The notes beneath the pieces are model-generated. The model had not been told where the DNA came from, ran no database searches, and saw only the letters and a program-made list of their open reading frames with translations. Positions 36,708-44,402 of a DNA stretch of 64,000 nucleotides are shown here, one piece after another (position 1 is the stretch's first letter; the number at the start of each line of letters is the position of its first letter). The stretch spans positions 28,447 through 92,446 of the forward strand of contig CAIKVZ010000086.1 of assembly GCA_903830985.1 (NCBI GenBank), read 5' to 3'. The DNA is from an uncultured beta proteobacterium (lineage in GTDB: Bacteria > Pseudomonadota > Gammaproteobacteria > Burkholderiales > Burkholderiaceae_C). The translations under genes were made by a program, and so were the position numbers.

Positions 36708-37879
36708 ACTCCTGGCGCGCCGCCTTCGCGGTCTTCACCAAGGAACTGCTTGACGCCTTGCGGGACCGGCGCACCTTGCTCGTGGTCCTGGCCTCCAGCG
36801 TCTTCATGGGGCCGCTGTTGTTGCTGGCGCTGTCCGGCCTCATTGCCTCGCTCGAAGCGAAGGCGGAGCAGCGCGAATTGCTGGTCGTGGGCATGGCGCA
36901 GGCGCCGACCCTGCAGAACTATGTGGCGCGCCAGACCTGGAGCGTGAGGGCAGCGCCGCCCGATTACGAGCGCTTGCTGCGCGACTCCAAGCTGGGCGAC
37001 CCCGTGCTTGTCGTTCCAGCCGATTTCGAGGCTGCCTTGCTCAGGGGCGACAGCCCGCAACTGGAACTGGTGAGCGACAGCGCGAACAAGCAAAGCCAGT
37101 CCGGCGTGCACCGTGTGGCCGAGTTGCTGCGCGGCTTCGGCCAGGAGCGGGTGGGCTTAAGCCTGGCATTTCGCGGTGTCTCCGCCGAACTGCTCGCGCC
37201 CATGAAAGTGCAGGAGGTCGATCTGGCGAGCAACCAGACAAGGGCTGCGCAATTCACCGGCATGCTGGCCTTTTTTGTGCTGATGGCTGTGGTCTCGGGT
37301 GCGCTCAATGCGGCGCTGGACAGCACGGCGGGTGAGCGCGAACGCGGCTCGCTCGAGCCCTTGCTGATGAACCCTGTTTCGGCCATGGCACTGGTCGTGG
37401 GCAAGTGGTGCGCCGTGGCCGCGGTGAGCATGCTGATCGCGGTGCTCAGTTGCCTGAGTTTTCTGCCCGGTCAATGGCTGCTGCGCAGCAATACCCTGCA
37501 GGCCATGTTCCAGTTCGGCCTGCGCGAGGTGGCGCTGTTCCTTGTGGTGTTGCTGCCCTTTGCCGCGGCGGCGTCGGCCGTTTTGATGGCAGTGGCGATC
37601 CGCTGCAAGAGTTTCAAGGAAGCGCAGGCCAACAGCACCGTGGTGCTGCTGTCGGTCTCGTTGTTGCCACTGGTCTCGGTGTTCAACCAGAGCGGTGAGG
37701 AAGCCTGGCACCTGTGGGTGCCGGCGCTGGCACAAAACACCTTGATGATGCGCGTGCTCAAGGGCGAGGGATTCAACCTGACCCAGGTGCTGGTGCCGCT
37801 GTTCGTCTGCCTGCTGCTCACGCTGGTGTCGCTGTTCTTCGTCGCGTCCCGCCTGCGCGGTGCTGCTGTCAAGTCCTGA
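36704..37879 (+). CDS. ABC transporter permease (NatB-like, ABC-2 type)
   Basis: A 391-residue permease with one N-terminal transmembrane helix (TLLVVLASSVFMGPLLLLALSG), a large extracytoplasmic domain (about residues 60-185), and five or six C-terminal helices (MLAFFVLMAVVSGALNAALD, AVAAVSMLIAVLSCLSFL, VALFLVVLLPFAAAASAVLM and others). The ERERGSLEPLLMNPVS segment is typical of ABC-2/NatB permeases. It overlaps the ATPase gene by four bases (ATGA) and converges on the FecR-domain gene with 12 bases between stops. Confidence 0.88.
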   Translation: MNSWRAAFAVFTKELLDALRDRRTLLVVLASSVFMGPLLLLALSGLIASLEAKAEQRELLVVGMAQAPTLQNYVARQTWSVRAAPPDYERLLRDSKLGDPVLVVPADFEAALLRGDSPQLELVSDSANKQSQSGVHRVAELLRGFGQERVGLSLAFRGVSAELLAPMKVQEVDLASNQTRAAQFTGMLAFFVLMAVVSGALNAALDSTAGERERGSLEPLLMNPVSAMALVVGKWCAVAAVSMLIAVLSCLSFLPGQWLLRSNTLQAMFQFGLREVALFLVVLLPFAAAASAVLMAVAIRCKSFKEAQANSTVVLLSVSLLPLVSVFNQSGEEAWHLWVPALAQNTLMMRVLKGEGFNLTQVLVPLFVCLLLTLVSLFFVASRLRGAAVKS

Positions 37880-37891
37880 AGTTGGAGATCT

Positions 37892-38647
37892 TCAGCGCGG
37901 CATTGCCGCAGGGTGCAGGCCTTCCGGCTTTTCTTCCATGTAGCCGCGTCCGTCCTTCATGCCCTTGCGTCCCAGCACCTGCCAATTCGTGCGCTGCTGC
38001 ACCAGCTGCGCCAGGAATTCCAGTTCCTCGTCGGTGTGGTTGATGGCCCCGGCCGGCGTCAGCAGTCGGCCGTTGCGCGCCTGCGGTTCGGCCCAGAAGG
38101 ACTGGTGGTAGTCCGAAGTGGAGGTTATTTTTTCGCCGCGCGCGTCCAGATCGACGGCGCCATAGCAGTTGCAGAAATAGCTGCGGTAGTCGTCCTTGGG
38201 GAAGACCTCGGCGTAGACGCCAGTGCCGCGGATCCCTGCGGTCAGCGTCGGCGTGACGATCTGCCGTCGCGCGCCCTTGCCCCAGACGCTGGCCATGGCA
38301 CCGGTGAGCAGGCGCAGTGCGCCCACGACAAACAGTCCCGGGCCGCGCTCCACCGCCAGGATGGAGTTCTGCCGCACCAAAAAGGATGAGTTGCCGATGA
38401 CAAACACCAGTTGCGATCCTGGCCCGGTGCGCACTTCGTCGCCGGTCTGTATGGTTTCACGCGGGTCCAGGTTGCGCCCGTTGAGCAGGGCGCGTCCCCT
38501 CAGCTCCACGATGTTGCCGCGCGCCTGCGCCTGCGCTGCAGCAAAGCCGCCACTGGCGCTCCAGGCCGCTGCGGCCTGCAGGAAACTGCGCCGGGCAAAC
38601 CAGCTGACTTCGTCTTGCGTGCGGTTGGGCAAACTATGCTGTGTCAT
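37892..38647 (-). CDS. FecR-domain protein with Tat-like signal
   Basis: A 251-residue protein. The N-terminus ARRSFLQAAAAWSASGGFAAAQAQ resembles a twin-arginine signal. A FecR-type beta domain follows: GNIVELRGRALLNGRNLDPRETIQTGDEVRTGPGS-like strands (quoted in parts), FVIGNSSFLVRQNS and TPTLTAGIRGTGVYAEV. Classical FecR proteins are anti-sigma regulators in the inner membrane. This one has no sigma-factor neighbour and no transmembrane helix after the signal, so it is more likely a structural periplasmic FecR-like protein. The C-terminal CNCYG motif might bind metal. It overlaps the upstream BPSS1780-family gene by 14 bases on the same strand. Confidence 0.78.
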   Translation of the reverse strand: MTQHSLPNRTQDEVSWFARRSFLQAAAAWSASGGFAAAQAQARGNIVELRGRALLNGRNLDPRETIQTGDEVRTGPGSQLVFVIGNSSFLVRQNSILAVERGPGLFVVGALRLLTGAMASVWGKGARRQIVTPTLTAGIRGTGVYAEVFPKDDYRSYFCNCYGAVDLDARGEKITSTSDYHQSFWAEPQARNGRLLTPAGAINHTDEELEFLAQLVQQRTNWQVLGRKGMKDGRGYMEEKPEGLHPAAMPR

Positions 38648-39437
38648 GGTTTTCTTCCCTTGGAGATTCCTCGGACGACGCGATGAAGCTGTCGGCGAAG
38701 GTGAAGTAGAGCGAGGTGAAAAACAGCGCCATGACCAGCATGGCAGCAGGCATCACGGCCACGGCGGCCGCTTCTGCGCTGGCCGCGAGGGTGACACCAG
38801 CGATGGTCAGCATGATGACAAACATGAAGATCGCAAACCAGGCCAGACCGAACACGATGTAGGCGCCAATGTTGCGCAGGCAGGCCACGAAGCTGAAGAA
38901 CAGCGCCTTCAGCGGCGGCACGCCGTGCCAATGCACCAGCGCCGGTGCATGCCAGAACAGCAGCGACAGCGGCAGGTTCAGTCCCATGGCGACCCACATC
39001 GCGCCCTGAAAATCGGCCTGGTTCAGGGTCTCGTGCGTGAGCGACCCGCCGCCCAGGTAGAAGCGCGCAAACTGCCCGCCGTCGACCAGGGTGCACAGGC
39101 CCATGATGAGCAAAAAGCCTGCGGCGTACAGCGCCCCCAGCAACAAAATGGCGCGCAACTCCTGGCGCCCGGCGCGCAAGGCGCTGGCCAGGATCCAGGG
39201 CATGGGAAATTGGCCCTTGCTGGTTTCCAGCGTCGCCGCCATGAAGCCCAGCGTGGCTGCTGGCAGCAGCCCCAGCACCAGAGCGGTGCCGATGTAGGGC
39301 AGCATGCTCACCACCGTCATCACGGCCATGAACATGAAGAACAGCCCGGTCATGGCCAGCGGCTGCTTGAAAAAAGTGCGCATGCCGAGCTTGACCCATT
39401 GCAAGCCGGTGCGCGCCGGAACGATATTCAGTTTCAT
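38634..39437 (-). CDS. BPSS1780-family integral membrane protein
   Basis: A 267-residue protein with about six transmembrane segments (LAMTGLFFMFMAVMTVVSML, ALVLGLLPAATLGFMAATL, ILLLGALYAAGFLLIMGL, YIVFGLAWFAIFMFVIMLTI and others). The N-terminal VPARTGLQWVKLGMRTFFKQP is the conserved signature of this uncharacterised Burkholderiales family, which often sits beside thrB as it does here (four-base overlap). Function unknown. Confidence 0.85.
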   Translation of the reverse strand: MKLNIVPARTGLQWVKLGMRTFFKQPLAMTGLFFMFMAVMTVVSMLPYIGTALVLGLLPAATLGFMAATLETSKGQFPMPWILASALRAGRQELRAILLLGALYAAGFLLIMGLCTLVDGGQFARFYLGGGSLTHETLNQADFQGAMWVAMGLNLPLSLLFWHAPALVHWHGVPPLKALFFSFVACLRNIGAYIVFGLAWFAIFMFVIMLTIAGVTLAASAEAAAVAVMPAAMLVMALFFTSLYFTFADSFIASSEESPREENHDTA

Positions 39438-40423
39438 GTAGTCGGTGTGAGGTCGTAACCTGAAAGTGTGACAGGGTGGGCGATGCGTTCGCGCAGCACG
39501 CGCTCAAAGTGGCTTGGATCGTGGGCCTGGAGCAGGCTGGCGTCGCGCGGCAGGTGGTAGTCGCAGGTACGCGACAGCCAAAAGCGCAAGGCCGCGGCGC
39601 GCAGCATGGCGTTCAGCAGTTCTCGCTCGGGCCCGGTCAGCGGACGCACCTGTTCGTAGGCCGCCAGCAGCGCCCTGAACCCCGTGGCTTCGGGCACCGC
39701 GGTCTGCGGGTGCATGGCCCAGTCGTTCAAGCACACCGCCAGGTCGAACAGCCAGTTGTCCACACCGGCAAAATAAAAATCAAAGACGCCGCTCAGGCGT
39801 TCGTCCTCAAACAGCACGTTGTCGCGAAACAGGTCGGCGTGGATGGGTCCGCGCGGCAGTGCCGCGTAGGCCGAGGACTCGGCCACATGGTTCTGGTAAG
39901 CCAGTTCGCTGCGCAGCAGGGCGCCTTGCGCGCTGTCCAGAAACGGCTGGACCACAGGACCCGTGGCATTCCACCAGGCCAGTCCGCGCAGGTGTTCCTG
40001 TTGCAGCGGGCAATCGCGCGCCGCCAGGTGCAGCCGCGCCAGCGTCGCGCCCAGGGCTGCGCAGTGCGCCGGCGTCGGAGTCAGCTGGCTTTTCCCCGGC
40101 AGACGGTTCACCAGCGCCGCCGGCTTGCCCTGAAGCTTGTGCAGGATCTGGCCCTTGGGGTTGGTCACCGGATTGGGCACCGGCAGGCCGCGCCGCGCCA
40201 GTTGCTGCATCAGCGCCAGGTAGAAGGGCAGTTGCTCGGCTGTCAGGCGTTCAAACAGCGTGAGCACGTAATGCTGAACTTCACCGCCCTGCGCCACGGC
40301 CAGAAAGTAATTGGTGTTTTCGATGCCCAGTGCGCTGCCTTCGAGCGTTTGCAGCTCGCCCAGGTCCAGGCCGCTCAGCAGTTGCTGCGCCTGGGGAAAT
40401 GTGACTTCGGTGTAGACGGCCAT
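39434..40423 (-). CDS. thrB: Homoserine kinase (ThrB, aminoglycoside-phosphotransferase fold)
   Basis: Phosphorylates homoserine in threonine synthesis. This is the APH-fold type found in many proteobacteria, not the GHMP type of E. coli. The 329-residue protein begins MAVYTEVTFPQAQQLL and shows the catalytic loop IHADLFRDNVLFED (Brenner-like HxDLxxxN) and the metal-binding DFYFAGVDNWLFDLAV. A TACAAT hexamer on the minus strand at 40491-40496, inside the last codons of the upstream araC-type gene, could be a -10 element. It is followed by, and overlaps, the BPSS1780 gene. Confidence 0.92.
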   Translation of the reverse strand: MAVYTEVTFPQAQQLLSGLDLGELQTLEGSALGIENTNYFLAVAQGGEVQHYVLTLFERLTAEQLPFYLALMQQLARRGLPVPNPVTNPKGQILHKLQGKPAALVNRLPGKSQLTPTPAHCAALGATLARLHLAARDCPLQQEHLRGLAWWNATGPVVQPFLDSAQGALLRSELAYQNHVAESSAYAALPRGPIHADLFRDNVLFEDERLSGVFDFYFAGVDNWLFDLAVCLNDWAMHPQTAVPEATGFRALLAAYEQVRPLTGPERELLNAMLRAAALRFWLSRTCDYHLPRDASLLQAHDPSHFERVLRERIAHPVTLSGYDLTPTT

Positions 40424-40483
40424 GGGAGTTAGGAGAGGGAGTTCAGCGCAGCAAGGGGCTGGCCTGGGCGGTGCGCAAGCACC

Positions 40484-41536
40484 TCACCCGATTGTAGGGG
40501 GCTGGCGCGGTAAGCCGGCGGGGCCGCAGCGTGCGAACTGGGCCGGGGTTTGACCGCTCCAGCGGCGAAAGGCTCGGGCAAAAGCTGACTCGTCGGAAAA
40601 GCCCAGCCGCACACCCACGGCCACGCTCGCCTCGCCCTGGCGCAAGGCCTTGCTTGCGAGGTCATGGAGCAGGGCCTCGCGCAAGCCCTTGAAGGAGATG
40701 GCCTCGGCCGCGAGCTTGCGGTTCAGGTGGCGCCCACTCATGCCGAGCTGTTCGCCAATGCGTTCCTTGCCCCAGCGCGGATGCTCGCGAATCAGTTGCT
40801 GCACCCGGGCCGATACGCCGCCTTGCTGCAGCGAGCCCAGCATGTCGTCGGCCAGTTGGCGCAACTGCGCGTGCAACTCGCTGCCGGCCTGGATCAGCCC
40901 ATGCTGCAGTTCGGACGCGGCCATGGTCACGCTGTTGCTGTCGGCGCCAAAACGCACCGGGCAGTGCAGGATGTGTTCGTAGCGCTCGGGTGCGGCCAGA
41001 GGCGCATGGGCAAAAGCCAGTTCGCTGGGCTGATAGCGCCCGTTCGTCATCCAGCGCGCCAGGCTCACGACACAGCCCAGCGCGGCTTCCACGCGCTGCT
41101 CCCGGCACACGCTGTACTCGGGCAGGTACTGCAGCGTCACGGTGTCGCCCTGTGACGAAGTCTCAAAGCGCGCCATGTCGCCGATGATGGGGGCGTATTC
41201 GGTTAGCACTTCGAGGCCGTCGCCCAGGGTGTCGCAGCTCAGCAGCAGCAGTCCCACGATGTCCAGGTGCCCGGCCTGCATGTCCGCGCCCAGGGTCAGG
41301 GCCAGCAGCGGGTCGGTGGCGGCAGCGCACAACAAGGCCCACAGCTCGTCCTGTTGCTGCGCACCCACCCTGCGCCGGCCTTCGGCCAGCGCCTGCTCGA
41401 GCGGTAGCGCAATGGCTACGCCCTGACGGCGCGCCGCGGCGATCACGCCGTGGGTGAAGCGCGCGGTGACGCTGAATCGATCTGGCATGGCTTGTGGTCG
41501 GGGTATGTCCCTGATTGAGGGCGAAATGTCCTGCAA
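40484..41536 (-). CDS. AraC-family transcriptional regulator (Arabinose_bd/OruR-type N-terminal domain)
   Basis: A 350-residue regulator. The N-terminal domain (about residues 25-210) has the DELWALLCAAATDPLLALTLG and GLLLLSCDTLGDGLEVLTEY segments typical of the OruR/ArgR-like AraC branch. The C-terminal double helix-turn-helix includes GMSGRHLNRKLAAEA and VAVGVRLGFSDESAFARAFRRW, the family signature. An alternative start is the internal Met at 41488 (MPDRFSVTARF). It is divergent from the BASS-transporter operon with about 105 bases between, and is therefore a candidate regulator of that operon. Confidence 0.88.
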   Translation of the reverse strand: MQDISPSIRDIPRPQAMPDRFSVTARFTHGVIAAARRQGVAIALPLEQALAEGRRRVGAQQQDELWALLCAAATDPLLALTLGADMQAGHLDIVGLLLLSCDTLGDGLEVLTEYAPIIGDMARFETSSQGDTVTLQYLPEYSVCREQRVEAALGCVVSLARWMTNGRYQPSELAFAHAPLAAPERYEHILHCPVRFGADSNSVTMAASELQHGLIQAGSELHAQLRQLADDMLGSLQQGGVSARVQQLIREHPRWGKERIGEQLGMSGRHLNRKLAAEAISFKGLREALLHDLASKALRQGEASVAVGVRLGFSDESAFARAFRRWSGQTPAQFARCGPAGLPRQPPTIG

Positions 41537-41640
41537 TGTAGGTGACGAACGGCGCAGTATCCACTATGGTCGCAGGCATACCAAGAGTTCACCGGATTGC
41601 CCCTTGGGCGCCGGTCGGACCAAAACCGAGGAGACAAGAT

Positions 41641-42573
41641 ATGGCGCCCATCGATCAGGTGCATTTGAGCTTTAATCCGCAGACCCTGGGCCTGCTCAAC
41701 GCGGTGTTGGGCCTGGTCATGTTTGGCGTTGCGCTGGAGCTTCGCGTGGCCGACTTTCGCATCGCGCTGAAGTCGCCCAAGGCACTGGCGCTGGGCCTGT
41801 TCGGCCACCATGTGCTGTTTCCGGCGATGACCTATGTGCTGATCTGGGTGATGCAACCCCTGCCCAGCATCGCGCTCGGAATGATCCTGGTCTCGTCCTG
41901 TCCGGCCGGTCATATTTCCAACTTCCTGGTTCACTTCTCGCGTGGCAACACGGCCCTGTCGGTGAGCGTGAGCGCCCTGTCCACGGCCGTGGCCCTGGTC
42001 ATGACGCCGCTGAACTTTGCCTTCTGGGGTAATTTGCATCCCATCACGCGTGGCCTGATGCAGGAAGTCGCCATGAGTCCCTGGTCCATGCTGGAGGTCA
42101 TCGTCATGTTGCTGGGTATTCCCCTGGTGCTGGGCATGTGGGTGGCGCAGCGTTATCCGGCCTTTGCCGAGCGCGTGCGCACGCCCATGAAAGTGCTTTC
42201 GCTGCTGGTGCTCGTGGGCTTCATCGGCGGCGCGCTGGGGGCGAATTTCCAGCACTTTCTGACCTATGTGAACTTCGTGGTGTTTGTCGTCTTCGTGCAC
42301 AACCTGATGGCACTGGCCACGGGTTACGGACTGTCCAGCCTGCTGGGCTTGCCCGAGCGGGATCGGCGCGCCATCACCTTCGAGATGGGGATACAGAACT
42401 CGGGTCTGGGGCTGATCCTGATCTTCAATTTTTTCAACGGTCTGGGCGGTATGGCCATCGTCACCGCCTGGTGGGGCATCTGGCACATCGTCGCCGGCAT
42501 GACACTGGCGCTGTACTGGCGCCGCCATGCGCCCAAGGGTGCTGCCGCGCCGTACACGGGGGAGGGCGCATGA
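41641..42573 (+). CDS. Bile acid:sodium symporter (BASS) family transporter
   Basis: A 310-residue inner-membrane protein with 9-10 hydrophobic helices. BASS-family features are GVALELRVADFRIALKSPKA near the N-terminus, the core SSCPAGHISNFLVHFSRGN with the Na-site-like segment, and FEMGIQNSGLGLILIFNFF. Family members take up organic anions (bile acids, pantoate, ketoacids). The ATG 41641 was chosen; the ORF-track 41542 would extend into the regulatory gap. Its stop overlaps the epimerase start (ATGA). The linked oxidoreductases suggest the imported compound is further metabolised. Confidence 0.88.
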   Translation: MAPIDQVHLSFNPQTLGLLNAVLGLVMFGVALELRVADFRIALKSPKALALGLFGHHVLFPAMTYVLIWVMQPLPSIALGMILVSSCPAGHISNFLVHFSRGNTALSVSVSALSTAVALVMTPLNFAFWGNLHPITRGLMQEVAMSPWSMLEVIVMLLGIPLVLGMWVAQRYPAFAERVRTPMKVLSLLVLVGFIGGALGANFQHFLTYVNFVVFVVFVHNLMALATGYGLSSLLGLPERDRRAITFEMGIQNSGLGLILIFNFFNGLGGMAIVTAWWGIWHIVAGMTLALYWRRHAPKGAAAPYTGEGA

Positions 42574-43547
42574 GGGCGCGACGCATCCTCGTCACCGGTG
42601 CCGGTGGCTATCTGGGGAGCCAGCTGATCGAGCGTCTGGCGGCACTGCAGGGCGAGGCCCGGCCTGGCGCCATCGTGGCGCACGACATTCGTCCCGCGCC
42701 GCAGCCGCTGCCCGGTGTCGCCTATGAGGTGGCCGACATCCGCGCGCCGGAGATCGCCGCGCTGATCGCGCGCCACCGGATCGACACCGTCGTGCACCTG
42801 GCGTGCATCGTCACGCCGGGCAAGCACAGCAAGCGCGAATTCGAGTACGACGTCGACGTGAACGGCACGCGCAATCTGCTGCAGGCCTGTGTGCAGCACG
42901 GCGTGCAGCGCGTCATCGTCTCCTCCAGCGGTGCGGCCTATGGCTACCACGCCGACAATGCGGCCTGGCTGACCGAGGACATGCCGGTGCGCGGCAACCA
43001 GGCCTTTGCCTATGCCCACCACAAGCGGCTGGTCGAGGAAATGTTGGCCGATTACCGCATGCAGCATCCAGCCCTGCAGCAGGTGGTGCTGCGCATCGGC
43101 ACCATCCTGGGCCCCACGGTGCACAACCAGATCACCGACATGTTCGAGAAGGCGCGGCCCCTGGCCATTGCCGGCTCGGACAGCCCCTTTGTCTTCATCT
43201 GGGACCAGGACGTGGTGGCCATCCTGCTGCGCGCCATTGATCAGGGGCCGCCGGGCGTGTACAACGTGGCGGGCGACGGCGCCCTGACGATCCGCGAGAT
43301 CGCAGCACGCATGGGCAAGCGCTGTCGCGTGCTGCCGGCCTGGCTGCTCCAGTCGGCCTTGGCGGTGCTCAAGCCCCTGGGTTTGACGCAGTACGGGCCC
43401 GAGCAGCTTGACTTCCTGCGCTACCGCCCGGTGTTGCTGAACACGCGCCTGAAGACCGTGTTCGGCTACACACCGCAGCTTTCCTCGGCGCAGGTGTTCG
43501 ACCTGTACTGGACTGCGCGGCAACGCGAACACCAGCAGCTTGCATGA
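42570..43547 (+). CDS. NAD(P)-dependent epimerase/dehydratase (extended SDR; 3-beta-HSD-like)
   Basis: A 325-residue extended SDR with the Rossmann motif TGAGGYLGSQLIE, DTVVHLACIVTPGKHSKREF, the catalytic YAHHK (YxxxK) and SSSGAAYGYH. The C-terminal region ends like 3-beta-hydroxysteroid dehydrogenase/isomerase or atypical epimerases. The ATG 42570 overlaps the BASS gene stop, so it is translationally coupled; the ORF-track start at 42138 is internal to that gene. The substrate is unknown. Confidence 0.85.
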   Translation: MRARRILVTGAGGYLGSQLIERLAALQGEARPGAIVAHDIRPAPQPLPGVAYEVADIRAPEIAALIARHRIDTVVHLACIVTPGKHSKREFEYDVDVNGTRNLLQACVQHGVQRVIVSSSGAAYGYHADNAAWLTEDMPVRGNQAFAYAHHKRLVEEMLADYRMQHPALQQVVLRIGTILGPTVHNQITDMFEKARPLAIAGSDSPFVFIWDQDVVAILLRAIDQGPPGVYNVAGDGALTIREIAARMGKRCRVLPAWLLQSALAVLKPLGLTQYGPEQLDFLRYRPVLLNTRLKTVFGYTPQLSSAQVFDLYWTARQREHQQLA

Positions 43548-44401
43548 CGGCCCGCCATTTTTCCGGCAGCACCGTGGTCGTGACCGGCGCCGCCAGCGGT
43601 TTGGGGCGCAGCCTGTGCCTGAGCTTCGCGGCTGCGGGTGCGCGCATCGCGGCCCTGGACCGCGACCGCGCCGGTCTCGACGCCCTGGCGACCGAACTGC
43701 TCGCGGCCGGCAGCGAAGTATTCACCGCGGTGTGCGATGTCACCGATGCGCCGGCCTGCCACCTGGCTGTGGCGGCGGTGCTGGCGCGTTTTGGCGGCAT
43801 CGACGTGCTCATCAACAACGCCGGCATTGCGCACCGCAGTGCCTTTGCCGAGACCTCGCTGGAGGTGCTGCACCGTGTCATGGACGTGAATTATTTTGGC
43901 GCCGTGCACTGCACGCACGCCGCCTTGCCGGCGCTGACGCGCAGTCGCGGCCTGATCATCGCCATCTCCAGCGTGGCCGGGTTTGCGCCGCTCATTGGCC
44001 GCGCTGGCTACGCGGCCAGCAAGCATGCCTTGCACGGCTTCTTCGACAGCCTGCGCACGGAACTGCAGGATCAGGGCGTGGGCGTGCTGCTGGTCTGTCC
44101 TTCTTTCATCCTCACCGGCATCGACCAGGCGGCGCTGGGTGGCGACGGTGCGCCTGCGGGCCGGCCGCGCAAGGTTTCAGGCGCGCAGACCCGGCCTGAA
44201 GAAGTGGCCTCGGCCGTGCTGCGGGCCGCACGGCGCGGTCGCACGCAGCTGCTGTTTGGCGCCACGTCGCGGCTCGCCTGGTGGCTGACGCGGCTTTGGC
44301 CGGCACGCTACGCCGCCGTCATGAAACACCGGCTGCAGAGTGAAATTTCCCCCTCGAGCGGCGCGTCATCAAGCGCCTCCAACTTTTCCGCAGGAGACTG
44401 A
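43544..44401 (+). CDS. Short-chain dehydrogenase/reductase
   Basis: A 285-residue classical SDR: TGAASGLGRSLCL cofactor motif, CDVTDAPAC, NNAGIAHRSAF, the catalytic Ser in ISSVAGFAP and YAASK. The C-terminus is extended by a region with LAWWLTRLWPARYAAV, a possible membrane-association helix as in SDRs acting on hydrophobic substrates. It overlaps the epimerase gene by four bases and ends one base before the next start codon. Part of the BASS operon. Confidence 0.88.
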   Translation: MTARHFSGSTVVVTGAASGLGRSLCLSFAAAGARIAALDRDRAGLDALATELLAAGSEVFTAVCDVTDAPACHLAVAAVLARFGGIDVLINNAGIAHRSAFAETSLEVLHRVMDVNYFGAVHCTHAALPALTRSRGLIIAISSVAGFAPLIGRAGYAASKHALHGFFDSLRTELQDQGVGVLLVCPSFILTGIDQAALGGDGAPAGRPRKVSGAQTRPEEVASAVLRAARRGRTQLLFGATSRLAWWLTRLWPARYAAVMKHRLQSEISPSSGASSSASNFSAGD

Positions 44402-44402
44402 C

